Part shown: positions 1 through 6,548 of the stretch, in pieces
Layout: the number at the start of each line of letters is the position of its first letter
How positions within the stretch are numbered: the stretch's first letter is position 1
Origin: an uncultured Oscillospiraceae bacterium
GTDB lineage: Bacteria; Bacillota; Clostridia; Oscillospirales; Oscillospiraceae
NCBI GenBank assembly: GCA_944385415.1
Contig: CALWXC010000004.1
Location: forward strand, 1-64,000
DNA: 64,000 nucleotides
Direction: 5' to 3'
The notes under the pieces: generated by a model
Told to the model about the DNA's origin: nothing
Database searches by the model: none
Seen by the model: the letters and a program-made list of their open reading frames with translations, nothing else
Translations under genes and position numbers: made by a program

Positions 1-62
1 CTGTACACCGCCTTTTTTCTTATGCCATTATGATACCATTTCTTTTGTGTCATTGCATTAAA

Positions 63-239
63 TCAGCGGTTCCTTAGGTCTGCCCGAAAATCATTCCAGG
101 TACTGTAAAACCCTTTTCCGCTGCTGTCCATGTCGGCCCGGAGATAGCCGATACACCCCATCTGTTCCATAATTACCTGCTCTTGCGAGTAGGTAAACTC
201 TCTCTCCTCGGGAGTAATGGGCCTGATGCTCATATTCAT
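63..239 (-). CDS. Small LPD11-like mobile-element protein (58 aa)
   Basis: A 58-codon frame whose ATG overlaps the stop of the preceding 239-aa gene (ATGA), so it is probably translationally coupled to it. It begins MNMSIRPITPEEREF and contains GCIGYLRADMDSSGKGF followed by STWNDFRADL. From memory this resembles the N-terminal half of the LPD11-type large-polyvalent-protein-associated domain found on clostridial conjugative elements, where the match normally continues for another 20 or more residues. Here the protein stops right after the conserved DFRADL, so it may be a truncated copy. Function unknown. It is the last gene of the small operon in 63-1765. Confidence 0.55.
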   Translation of the reverse strand: MNMSIRPITPEEREFTYSQEQVIMEQMGCIGYLRADMDSSGKGFYSTWNDFRADLRNR

Positions 240-955
240 TTCTTTGCTTCCTCCTTCCGTTGTTCATGCTCTGCAACTTTGGCCTTGGCCCACTCGGGCA
301 GCTTGTCCATGTCAGCGATACCCAGCACATCCCCAATCTCCCACCGGCACTTTTCGCCGGAGTAGAGCTCCTGGAAGAACACCGCACGGCCTCCGGCATT
401 GGGCTGGCAGCCGAAACCGCTGAGTGCATAGCCGAGCTGGTAGTCTGCGGAGCGATACTCTGGCGCGAGACTGCTGGGCCGCAGGATAATCAGCTTGCCC
501 ACCAGGGATTCCTCCGGCTGGCGCTTGCGGCAGTGGTCCATCGTCAGCACCGTAAACGGGAGGCCCCGTTCCGCCCGCTGCTGCTTTAATGTCTCCACCT
601 GCTGCTGGAGCCGCTGGGAAAAGAGCTCCACGGCCTCAAAGTAGTCATCGCTGCCGACAGCTTCCGTGAAGCGGGGAAAGCCCACAAAATCCACATCCTG
701 ATAGCAGGTCAGATAGGGCGCTTCCTTGTCCTCCGGGTTATGGCCCATCAGGAGCGTCCTGCCCCCGATGCGGAGCCGCTGCGTGATTTTGTACTCCCCC
801 GCCATGTCCTGAAAGTCCTCCGCAGAGACAAGAACCGTATAGCAATCCTCGCACTCAATGCGAACATCGCTCGGGTCGTCACAGTCACCGTAGGCCACGC
901 ATGAGATTTCATGGCCCACATGGGGCAGCAGCTTTTCCGTCATCCAGTTTTTCAT
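236..955 (-). CDS. Hypothetical protein of mobile-element type (239 aa)
   Basis: The ATG follows a strong ribosome binding site (AAGGAGGTGCGCGT). I do not recognise a named family with certainty. The C-terminal third (about residues 165-220: YALSGFGCQPNAGGRAVF, then the EKCRWEIGDVLGIAD stretch) resembles LPD28-type domains attached to polyvalent proteins of integrative elements. The N-terminal part has paired cysteines (ECEDCY near residue 35). It ends in a charged, lysine-rich helix. No signal peptide or membrane segment. It sits between an SSB and an LPD11-like fragment, so a role in element maintenance or conjugation is an inference from context only. Confidence 0.6.
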   Translation of the reverse strand: MKNWMTEKLLPHVGHEISCVAYGDCDDPSDVRIECEDCYTVLVSAEDFQDMAGEYKITQRLRIGGRTLLMGHNPEDKEAPYLTCYQDVDFVGFPRFTEAVGSDDYFEAVELFSQRLQQQVETLKQQRAERGLPFTVLTMDHCRKRQPEESLVGKLIILRPSSLAPEYRSADYQLGYALSGFGCQPNAGGRAVFFQELYSGEKCRWEIGDVLGIADMDKLPEWAKAKVAEHEQRKEEAKK

Positions 956-1012
956 ACGCGCACCTCCTTATGTATCGCAGGGGCGGACCAGACGGCCCGC
1001 CCCTCCTGTTTG

Positions 1013-1399
1013 TCAGATGGGCAGCTCCCCGTCCTCATCATCATAGCCCTCATCAGCGTCGGGCTGCTCGGCCTCGCCCTTGGGGCGGTCACCGAAGTAG
1101 GCCCGATTTGCCACAATCTCGGTGGCGTAATGTCGATTGCCGTCCCGGTCTACCCAGGGCCGGAGCTGCAACCGGCCATCAATGATAACCATGCGGCCTT
1201 TGGTGGACTGACGGGTGATATTCTCGGCAAGAGTGCGCCACGCCACAATGTCGATAAAGTCCGTATCGTACTCGCCGTCAGGGTTTTTGACATCACGGTC
1301 ACAGGCGATGCGGAACGAACAGACGGGCGTTCCCTTGGGGGTGTAGCGCAGCTCGGGGTCGGCCACCAGCCGGCCCATGATAGAAATGTGATTCAGCAT
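1013..1399 (-). CDS. ssb: Single-stranded DNA-binding protein (accessory copy)
   Basis: A 128-aa SSB. The OB fold fills about residues 1-105 (MLNHISIMGRLVADPELRYT at the start, DFIDIVAWRTLAENI in the middle, the GRLQLRPWVDRDGNRHY strand later), followed by an acidic tail ending DGELPI, which corresponds to the DDDIPF-type tip that recruits replication and repair partners. It is preceded by AAGGAGGAAAATCTATC, a good ribosome binding site. The protein is shorter than most chromosomal SSBs and lies among mobile-element genes, so it is probably the element's own copy, protecting single strands during transfer or replication. Confidence 0.93.
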   Translation of the reverse strand: MLNHISIMGRLVADPELRYTPKGTPVCSFRIACDRDVKNPDGEYDTDFIDIVAWRTLAENITRQSTKGRMVIIDGRLQLRPWVDRDGNRHYATEIVANRAYFGDRPKGEAEQPDADEGYDDEDGELPI

Positions 1400-1414
1400 G
1401 ATAGATTTTCCTCC

Positions 1415-1765
1415 TTAATTTTTGTCGTTTTCCGAAGCTAACTCGCGGATACAGTCATCACAGTATGGGTGCTCATACCCATCCTTGGTGTGCCAATGCG
1501 CCTTGTCCTGTCGGAGCAGCAGACCGCAGGCGTCGCAGCGCGTGTAGTGCTCGTCGTAGCAGGTCTGACAAATCTCAACGCCGTCGCCGTCGTATGTAGC
1601 GACCTCGCTGCGCGGGACACGCTTGCCGCACTCCTCGCACTCAAAGGTCTCGGCCTGCAAGCAGCCCCAGCAAACCCGGTAGCCGCAGTAGTCAGTCAGG
1701 TCAGACTCCCGGTGCCACCTGCCGCAGAAGGCACACATATAGCTTTTTTCTCTCTCGCCGGCCAA
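1415..1765 (-). CDS. Multi-zinc-ribbon protein (116 aa)
   Basis: Cysteine-rich protein with at least four CxxC knuckles: CAFC near residue 11, CWGC near 33, CEEC near 43, then CQTC, CDAC and a terminal HPYCDDC. The spacing suggests tandem treble-clef or LIM-like zinc modules. The frame starts with TTG, 10 bases after GGGAGG; no ATG is positioned better. Such proteins are common on phages and integrative elements of Clostridia; the function is not known. Nucleic-acid or protein binding is inferred from the zinc knuckles. Confidence 0.65.
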   Translation of the reverse strand: MAGEREKSYMCAFCGRWHRESDLTDYCGYRVCWGCLQAETFECEECGKRVPRSEVATYDGDGVEICQTCYDEHYTRCDACGLLLRQDKAHWHTKDGYEHPYCDDCIRELASENDKN

Positions 1766-1841
1766 AATACTTAACCTCCCTTCGGGCGAACTGCAACCTC
1801 AAAACTGGTCAAAGTATTCTCCGGCGTCCGACAAGGACGCA

Positions 1842-1873
1842 AAAAGGCCACCTCCGCAGAGATGGCCTTTTCC
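1842..1873 (-). terminator. Hairpin between mobile-element genes
   Basis: AAAAGGCCA pairs with TGGCCTTTT around a 12-base loop. It separates the 85-aa gene at 1912-2169 from the zinc-ribbon gene and has a T-run on both strands, so it can act as a Rho-independent terminator for the upstream minus-strand gene. Confidence 0.6.
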
Positions 1874-1911
1874 CTATCTTTTATGTACCCATTCTCGCTT
1901 GAGCCCGGAGA

Positions 1912-2169
1912 CTAATGCTGTTCCTGCACAGGCCGGAACGCAATTTCGCCGTCCATGACTATTTCGGTCAGGTAAGCCGCCACGCTGGCTGCGGGGCCGC
2001 CGTTCCAGTCGTCCTCTTTGACGGACATGACGAATTCTTCGTCGGTGAAGACTTTCGTGCAGATTTTCATATCAACATAGCCGAAGCACCAGGAATAGGC
2101 TTCGAACTCGATGGCGCCGGTCATAAGCATGGCGCCGATGGCCTGTTTCAGCATTGCAGTTTCGTTCAT
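1912..2169 (-). CDS. Hypothetical protein (85 aa)
   Basis: The ATG at 2169 was chosen because GAGGGAGATATCACC precedes it; a longer in-frame extension to 2298 lacks this and has unlikely composition. The protein starts MNETAMLKQAIGAMLMTG and ends in a hydrophilic stretch. The central part (CFGYVDMKICTKVF) looks like an alpha/beta fold, but I do not recognise a family. No signal peptide or transmembrane segment is evident. It is flanked downstream by a hairpin and upstream by a gene remnant and the first copy of a 37-bp repeat. Confidence 0.5.
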   Translation of the reverse strand: MNETAMLKQAIGAMLMTGAIEFEAYSWCFGYVDMKICTKVFTDEEFVMSVKEDDWNGGPAASVAAYLTEIVMDGEIAFRPVQEQH

Positions 2170-2185
2170 GGTGATATCTCCCTCA

Positions 2186-2298
2186 TTAAATCTGATAGAA
2201 TGCAGCGGCATTTGCTGCGGCGTCCAGTTCCAGTTCGGCTCTTGTGCAGCCGGTTTCTTGCAGCAGCTTTTCTGTCCAGCATTCGATATTGGCGGCAT
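2186..2298 (-). pseudogene. Possible 3' remnant of a truncated gene
   Basis: One frame ends at TAA (2188-2186) and reads ECWTEKLLQETGCTRAELEL followed by an alanine-rich tail ending FYQI. It is protein-like (amphipathic, glutamate/leucine rich) but has no start codon: an in-frame TAA lies immediately upstream, next to the 37-bp repeat at 2304-2340. This is what a gene cut off by the repeat would look like. Overlapping frames are also open here, so the call is weak. Confidence 0.25.
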
Positions 2299-2303
2299 TT
2301 TAA

Positions 2304-2340
2304 TTCCTCCGCTGCGGATTTCGTTTTGTCCGCTACGGTA
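2304..2340. repeat. 37-bp direct repeat, left copy
   Basis: Matches 3546-3582 at 35 of 37 positions by eye. Each copy contains two near-palindromic CCGCTGCGG units facing each other across TTTCGTTT. The two copies are in the same orientation and bracket the whole antitoxin/GNAT-like operon. Confidence 0.75.
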
Positions 2341-2351
2341 CTTTTTGCCCC

Positions 2352-2374
2352 GGCACGGCGTTTATCGCCGTGCC
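2352..2374. other. 9-bp perfect hairpin
   Basis: GGCACGGCG and CGCCGTGCC pair around TTTAT. It lies between the 37-bp repeat and the CCGCAGCGG hairpin. No T-run follows directly, so it is reported only as a secondary-structure element. Confidence 0.5.
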
Positions 2375-2389
2375 ATATTCAGAAAAGCA

Positions 2390-2432
2390 AATACCGCAGC
2401 GGACCTGCTGATGCAAGTTCCGCTGCGGTATT
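2390..2432. repeat. REP-like hairpin with 14-bp stem
   Basis: AATACCGCAGCGGA and TCCGCTGCGGTATT form a perfect 14-bp stem with a 15-base loop. The outer AATACCGCAGC arm recurs at 3459-3503 with a different loop, so it belongs to a small family of palindromic elements here. Confidence 0.7.
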
Positions 2433-2535
2433 TCGCTGTGAATTATGTGTCCGTTTTCGTGCAACTATTTCGGTCATTTTCGGGATATATGTAGGTGAAT
2501 TATCGTGGGCGTTTAGGCATGTAATATATTGATTT

Positions 2536-2561
2536 ATCAAGCAATAGGATCAAGCAATAGG
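2536..2561 (+). promoter_or_regulatory. Tandem 13-bp repeats upstream of the -35 box
   Basis: ATCAAGCAATAGG occurs twice head to tail (2536-2548 and 2549-2561), ending five bases before a TTGACA box. The position fits operator sites for an autoregulated antitoxin-like operon; that role is inference. Confidence 0.45.
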
Positions 2562-2565
2562 ATAG

Positions 2566-2594
2566 TTGACAGGATTGAAGTAACAGCATATAAT
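2566..2594 (+). promoter_or_regulatory. Consensus sigma-A promoter of the antitoxin/GNAT-like operon
   Basis: TTGACA (2566-2571), a 17-base spacer and TATAAT (2589-2594): both boxes match the vegetative consensus exactly. Transcription would begin near 2601, giving a leader of about 65 bases before the first gene. Confidence 0.8.
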
Positions 2595-2665
2595 ATAGAT
2601 GCAAGAAAGCAGTCTGTGCATTTATCTGACAAGTGGCGCATAGTATATGTAGAGGAGGTGTTGAT

Positions 2666-2830
2666 ATGGCTACTTCGTCTATCACGAAAGAGTTTTTCGT
2701 AAAAGACAGTGCTGCATTTGAGAAGTTGAAAAAAGAGCTGAATATAGAAGCCCCGTTGCGTAAACAAGTGGTCAAATCTCCATCTCTAAAAAAGGGTAGA
2801 GAGAAATTAGCCACCTTTGTATTTCGCTAA
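2666..2830 (+). CDS. Small antitoxin-like protein (54 aa)
   Basis: The ATG at 2666 has AGGAGG seven bases upstream; an earlier in-frame ATG lacks a ribosome binding site. The peptide MATSSITKEFFVKDSAAFEK is followed by basic helical sequence ending LATFVFR. It resembles the short, basic partner proteins encoded just before GNAT-like genes on clostridial elements. The stop is six bases before the TTG of the next gene, so the two are cotranscribed and probably coupled. No DNA-binding motif is certain; the antitoxin role is inferred from size, order and operon layout. Confidence 0.55.
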   Translation: MATSSITKEFFVKDSAAFEKLKKELNIEAPLRKQVVKSPSLKKGREKLATFVFR

Positions 2831-2835
2831 GTGAT

Positions 2836-3387
2836 TTGATTAGGAGAGCGTCGGACATCGGTGGTATGGACCGCCTGACCGACGCTCTTCATTCTTTTCG
2901 GTGTTGTTTGGATAGTGACATAGAGGATTTCTTGCAAAATAAAGCCATCACGTTCTTAAAGCGTGGTTGGTGTTCTGTTTATTTGTTGGTAGATGAACAG
3001 ACGTTTGAGCAAGGTCATATCAAAATCGACGCTTATTTTACACTCTCTCATAAGACTTTAATCCCGGCAGAAGATACGTCAAAGACAAAAATCAAAGAGA
3101 CCAGTGGTTACAAAGATTCAACGTCAGTTCATTTTGTGCTGATTGGGCAGTTGGGAAAACATATAGAATCCTTGGAAGATGGAGCATTATCTTCTGCCAA
3201 CATAGGCAGTAAAGAGATTCTTGATGAGGCATTTGCCGTTATTCAAGAGTCAAGTGACTTGATTCCCTGTCGCTGTGTACTTGTAGAGTGCAGCGATAAC
3301 CCGAAAGTACATAAGGTCTACGAGGATTATAAGTTTAAGTATTTCCAATTTGATGGTGAGCACCATCAGTATTATAAAAAGTTGTAA
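2836..3387 (+). CDS. GNAT-like acetyltransferase, putative toxin partner
   Basis: 183 aa from TTG at 2836. An in-frame ATG at 2866 (MDRLTDALHSF) is an alternative; an AGGAG at 2842-2846 fits neither start well, so coupling to the preceding stop is likely. The C-terminal half has a GNAT-like arrangement: strand SVHFVLIGQLGK (residues about 97-108, the acetyl-CoA-binding strand and loop), a helix around GSKEILDEAFAVI, strand CRCVLVECSD, and KVYEDYKFKYFQ at the end, where GNAT enzymes have a conserved Tyr. GNAT toxins such as TacT or AtaT acetylate aminoacyl-tRNA; whether this one does is not shown. A terminator follows. Confidence 0.6.
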   Translation: MIRRASDIGGMDRLTDALHSFRCCLDSDIEDFLQNKAITFLKRGWCSVYLLVDEQTFEQGHIKIDAYFTLSHKTLIPAEDTSKTKIKETSGYKDSTSVHFVLIGQLGKHIESLEDGALSSANIGSKEILDEAFAVIQESSDLIPCRCVLVECSDNPKVHKVYEDYKFKYFQFDGEHHQYYKKL

Positions 3388-3391
3388 GTGT

Positions 3392-3425
3392 AAGGCAAGA
3401 TCCGGTTCGGGTCTTGCCTTTTTTA
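3392..3425 (+). terminator. Terminator of the antitoxin/GNAT-like operon
   Basis: AAGGCAAGA and TCTTGCCTT pair around an 11-base loop and are followed by TTTTTT. It starts five bases after the GNAT stop codon. Confidence 0.85.
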
Positions 3426-3458
3426 TTCAAGACATAATGATGATTGATAGGAAAAAGT

Positions 3459-3503
3459 AATACCGCAGCTGACCTGCATTGGCAGGCTATCTGCTGCGGT
3501 ATT
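3459..3503. repeat. REP-like hairpin, second copy
   Basis: AATACCGCAGC and GCTGCGGTATT form an 11-bp stem, with a nested CCTGC/GCAGG hairpin inside. The outer arms match the element at 2390-2432; the loop differs. Confidence 0.65.
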
Positions 3504-3545
3504 TACGTCTCGGCATGATACAGTATGCGAGTGTTGATGTTTTGA

Positions 3546-3584
3546 TTCCTCCGCTGCGGATTTCGTTTCGTCCGCTGCGGTATT
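3546..3584. repeat. 37-bp direct repeat, right copy
   Basis: Near-identical to 2304-2340 and in the same orientation. The order of the two repeat types is mirrored: 37-mer then hairpin on the left, hairpin then 37-mer on the right. Read on the minus strand it is open and gives TAADETKSAAEES, so a coding origin of the repeat is possible. Confidence 0.75.
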
Positions 3585-3685
3585 CTGTTCCGGTATTATG
3601 CGTCTGTGAATAATCAAGGCATAAAATAGCCCCAGGAATTGCATGGTATATTTTTTATGCATATAGATAGGCTTAAAAAAGCATA

Positions 3686-3714
3686 TTTTTAGGCTTTTTA
3701 ATTTAGCCTAAAAA
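3686..3714. terminator. AT-rich perfect hairpin
   Basis: TTTTTAGGCT and AGCCTAAAAA form a 10-bp stem with a nine-base loop. It is symmetric enough to terminate in either direction and lies just upstream of a plus-strand promoter. The stretch 3426-3748 otherwise holds only the repeats; I see no gene in it. Confidence 0.45.
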
Positions 3715-3748
3715 GTTGTGAAAACGAAGTCAAAACTCGAAAATCAGC

Positions 3749-3777
3749 TTGATTTTTCAGAGAATAATGTGTATAAT
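3749..3777 (+). promoter_or_regulatory. Promoter reading into a gene-free structured region
   Basis: TTGATT (3749-3754), 17-base spacer, TATAAT (3772-3777). The predicted start (about 3784) falls immediately before a 9-bp hairpin and there is no convincing reading frame downstream on this strand before 4100, which argues for a non-coding transcript. Confidence 0.6.
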
Positions 3778-3783
3778 GAGAAC

Positions 3784-3945
3784 ATGTGAGACGGACAGAG
3801 TCCGTCTCGGGATTCTGATGTAGGATGGATGCCGATGCATAATATGGAATAACAAAAAAATATCCATCCCGCCCCGGAATCGGGGCGAGATGCGGCAAAG
3901 CCGGCGGGGGTTGCCCCGGTATGTCGGGGCGGTGGGATAGGCGTA
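3784..3945 (+). ncRNA. Candidate structured non-coding RNA
   Basis: Downstream of the promoter at 3749-3777 come GAGACGGAC/GTCCGTCTC (3788-3808), then three hairpins in a row: CGCCCCG/CGGGGCG (3870-3887, loop GAAT), CGGC/GCCG (about 3893-3903, loop AAA) and GCCCCG/CGGGGC (3913-3930). TATCC near 3861 can pair with GGATA near 3935-3939, closing a three-armed junction. No known RNA family is recognised. No clear terminator was found, so the 3' end is arbitrary. 3946-4050 contains nothing I can name. Confidence 0.35.
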
Positions 3946-4051
3946 GGGCGCCATCGTACTTGTTTTCCCATTAAACGGTGTAATTTTGATTCATGTTGGT
4001 TTTGCTTTGATTTTTCCCGGCGCGGCGCCTGATGCGACGCGCAACGGCAAG

Positions 4052-4082
4052 AAAAATCCCCGCCCCGGAGACCGGGACGGGG
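4052..4082 (-). terminator. Terminator of the SLH-protein gene
   Basis: On the minus strand CCCCGTCCCGG pairs with CCGGGGCGGGG around TCT and is followed by ATTTTT. It lies 21 bases past the SLH gene stop codon. Confidence 0.85.
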
Positions 4083-4103
4083 TGTGAGTGCTATGCTGGG
4101 TAA

Positions 4104-5333
4104 TTAGTAGCCAACGACGTTCGTGAATGTCCAACCCATGTTGAACAACATCTGGCTGACCTGACCACGAGTGAGATTGCCGTAGGGGTCGAACGTACCC
4201 TTGTCGTCGACGCCGCTGACCATACCGAGGTTATAGGCGCAGAGCAACAGGTTTTCGCATGTTTCGATGATTTGGTCCTTCGTGTAGCCCTGAAGATAGA
4301 GGACATCGCCCATCAGTTCCCAGTTTTCCGAAATCCACTGGTGGATGGCAGCCGAGTCCGGAAAATCTTCGATGGATGTGCGGTAGTTAATCTGCTTGCC
4401 TGCGGTGAGACCTGCTCTCCAGTTGTCGTAGACGGCAGTCCACATCGAACCCAGTGTGAGTTTTCCATTGGACGCAATGTTATAGCAAAGTCCACCTGCG
4501 TCTTTAGCCAAAGCGGTCTCGTATTCAGTCAGAGATGTTGTACCGCCTGTACGGTCAATCAAATCCATAAGACGAATGGCTGCAAATGCACGAGAGGCAG
4601 TTGCATTATCTGCGTAGGGCTTATAACCATTGCCCCAGTTCAGATAATCGTCGGGCATAGGATTTCCGACAAGTCTGGTTACAATAATCGCTACCTGACC
4701 ACGGGTCAAGGCGTCATTGGGGCCGAACTTGCCGCCACCGTAGCCCGCCAGCAGTCCGCCTTCGGTCAGAGTCATGACAGCGTCGTAATACCATGCGTTG
4801 GACGCTACGTCGGTGTAGGAATTGCTGTAAGGCTTGGCAGTCTGACCAGGATGGTAGGTCTTACGGACGTTACCCCACTTTTCTTCGATTGTTCCAGAGT
4901 TGCTGGGCTTGCTGGTGGAATTGCTGCCAGAATTGCCGGCGGTGCTGGTGTCCTTGCCGATGGTGATGGACTTACCATCAGTCGTATCGAAATGACCGAG
5001 CAGGGTGTAGGTATCAGCAGAGCCGCTGTACTTGTAAATGTCCACAATCATGCCAGCAGGGATGTCGATGCCGTTGAATTTAGCAATCGTATAGGACGGA
5101 TTGGTCGCAGATGCAGTTACGCAGACCTTGGAAGGACTGTCGGGCCATTCAAACGTGCCCTTGAACGTGCTGCTGGAGACAACGACGTCGTAAACGCCCT
5201 TGTCGAACTGAGACCACTTGCCGCTCTCGCCGTTGAGCGCACCAGTGTCAGCAAGGCCGTTGAAGACCAGCGACAGACTGAGCAGCATGGCAACGCAGAG
5301 AACGATGCTGAGGATGTTGCGAATTCGTTTCAT
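4104..5333 (-). CDS. Secreted S-layer-homology (SLH) domain protein
   Basis: 409 aa from the ATG at 5333, preceded by AAGGAGGTTTCTCAC; the open frame continues upstream but without a start. Residues 1-28 are a signal peptide (MKRIRNILSIVLCVAMLLSL). About residues 35-130 form a beta-rich domain of unknown kind, then a Ser/Gly/Asn linker (130-150). A clear SLH motif lies at 172-220 (YTDVASNAWYYDAV ... ALTRGQVAIIVTRL), a weaker one at about 235-290, and a C-terminal half-motif at 368-400 (LTRGQVSQMLFNMG). SLH repeats bind secondary cell-wall polymer, so this protein is probably surface attached. It is paired with a SipW-type signal peptidase just upstream and may be its substrate. Confidence 0.85.
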   Translation of the reverse strand: MKRIRNILSIVLCVAMLLSLSLVFNGLADTGALNGESGKWSQFDKGVYDVVVSSSTFKGTFEWPDSPSKVCVTASATNPSYTIAKFNGIDIPAGMIVDIYKYSGSADTYTLLGHFDTTDGKSITIGKDTSTAGNSGSNSTSKPSNSGTIEEKWGNVRKTYHPGQTAKPYSNSYTDVASNAWYYDAVMTLTEGGLLAGYGGGKFGPNDALTRGQVAIIVTRLVGNPMPDDYLNWGNGYKPYADNATASRAFAAIRLMDLIDRTGGTTSLTEYETALAKDAGGLCYNIASNGKLTLGSMWTAVYDNWRAGLTAGKQINYRTSIEDFPDSAAIHQWISENWELMGDVLYLQGYTKDQIIETCENLLLCAYNLGMVSGVDDKGTFDPYGNLTRGQVSQMLFNMGWTFTNVVGY

Positions 5334-5524
5334 GTGAGAAACCTCCTTAGTAATAATATTTTCGACAGGACTTAATCCTATCACCGTTTTTTCCGGCGCA
5401 CGCCCTGAAGGCGGGCGCTCCATGGGCGCTCTGCGCCCGCCGCGTAAGCGGCAATCTGAATCATCAGCGGCTGCGCAAGCAGCGATTTATCCCGTATTTT
5501 TGTGCCGGTAAGTAACGGTTTGTC

Positions 5525-5552
5525 TTTATATTAGGCCGTTTTAATATTGCAA
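5525..5552 (-). promoter_or_regulatory. Probable promoter of the SLH gene
   Basis: On the minus strand TTGCAA, 16-base spacer, TATAAA, just after the sipW-like stop codon. The leader to the SLH ATG would be about 185 bases and is GC-rich with several possible hairpins (5400-5490), so post-transcriptional control is possible but not shown. Confidence 0.45.
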
Positions 5553-5557
5553 AATAA

Positions 5558-6034
5558 TTAGGCGCTCTTTCGCCACTTATCGTCTACAATATTCCAAATA
5601 ATTAGAACGGCCACAAGAACGGCAATCACAGCACAGCCAGTCGGAGTACGGATTGCATTGATAACACGGCCTCCGCAGGGGATATGGGCGATGTATCGGG
5701 CGTACAGGTTGTCCGGCGTCACGCTGACGCCATCATCAGTCTGATTGGCATCACCTCGGGTAATGGCTCCTGTATCTGTTATGTCCACGATGCGGTGGAC
5801 AATCTGCTGCCCGTCAGGCCGGCGGGTATAGACCACGATGTCGCCTACGGAGAGGTCATCGTAATCCACCTGAGTTGTGACCAGGCACACGCTGTATGTG
5901 GGGATGGTCGGCTCCATGGAGCCGGACTGTATCACACACAGGCGCAAACCGGACAGAAACAGAGATACCAGGATAACGATGCAGACACCGGCCACAATAC
6001 AGATGGTACGGTGCTTTTTTATGGCTTTTCTCAT
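5558..6034 (-). CDS. sipW: Signal peptidase I, S26B (SipW/archaeal-eukaryotic) type
   Basis: 158 aa with an N-terminal membrane segment (residues about 10-30) and a C-terminal one (about 133-151). The catalytic serine lies in IQSGSMEPTI (about residue 36-45). Instead of the lysine of ordinary bacterial signal peptidases there is QQIVHRIVDI, where His replaces Lys, followed by RGDANQTDDG. This Ser-His signature defines the S26B branch (SipW). In Bacillus, SipW processes the matrix proteins TasA and TapA. Here its nearest likely client is the SLH protein downstream. A ribosome binding site (GGGAGG) precedes the ATG. Confidence 0.88.
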   Translation of the reverse strand: MRKAIKKHRTICIVAGVCIVILVSLFLSGLRLCVIQSGSMEPTIPTYSVCLVTTQVDYDDLSVGDIVVYTRRPDGQQIVHRIVDITDTGAITRGDANQTDDGVSVTPDNLYARYIAHIPCGGRVINAIRTPTGCAVIAVLVAVLIIWNIVDDKWRKSA

Positions 6035-6212
6035 TGTAGTCCCTCCCTTTCATGACTGATTCCGGCAGCGATAATCGCTGCCAACACCCGCCGTGGGAGA
6101 GTTTACCAGAAATATTATACTCGGAAATTCAGACATATTCAACTCCTTTTTCCCACCCTATACTTTTTACATTACATAGGCGCAATAGGCGCAAGGGAAA
6201 GAGGTGGATGGT

Positions 6213-6422
6213 ATGATTAGCTATGAGCCGCTGTTTCGCACGATGCAGGAACGAGGGATTTCGTCCTACCGTCTGGAAAAAATGGGATTTTCCAGGGCGA
6301 CCTACTACGCCATCCGCAATGGCCAGAGCGTCTCCACCAACACCATTGACCGCCTGTGCCACCTGCTCCAATGCCGCGTGGAGGACGTGATGGAGCACAT
6401 CGAGACAGCGGATAATGAATAA
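6213..6422 (+). CDS. Cro/C1-type helix-turn-helix regulator (69 aa)
   Basis: The ATG at 6213 is placed seven bases after AAGAGGTG; a GTG at 6204 overlapping that site is the alternative. The whole protein is one HTH domain: RTMQERGISSYRLEKMGFSR then ATYYAIRNGQSVSTNTIDRL, ending CRVEDVMEHI. This is the compact YozG/Cro-like form with no effector domain. It stands alone, divergent from sipW, across a 178-base gap that may carry both promoters. Confidence 0.8.
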   Translation: MISYEPLFRTMQERGISSYRLEKMGFSRATYYAIRNGQSVSTNTIDRLCHLLQCRVEDVMEHIETADNE

Positions 6423-6436
6423 CGGTGCACCGCGAG

Positions 6437-6456
6437 AGCATCCCTACTGGGATGCT
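6437..6456 (+). terminator. Hairpin after the Cro-like gene
   Basis: AGCATCCC and GGGATGCT pair around TACT, 15 bases past the stop. The following TTTCGCTTGTTG is only moderately T-rich. Confidence 0.6.
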
Positions 6457-6548
6457 TTCGCTTGTTGTTTATAAAACTAATTTTAGGGCGTGCGACGGTG
6501 TTTGTCAACGCAGGCCGACAGACATTGCAAGTTACACACATAAGCTGG

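Noticed and set aside
3698..3971. Several short minus-strand frames in the gene-free stretch
   Set aside because: They overlap each other in different frames, lack ribosome binding sites and coincide with the hairpins of the candidate RNA.
5334..5524. Riboswitch in the long leader of the SLH gene
   Set aside because: The leader has GC-rich hairpins but I found no conserved core of a known riboswitch class.
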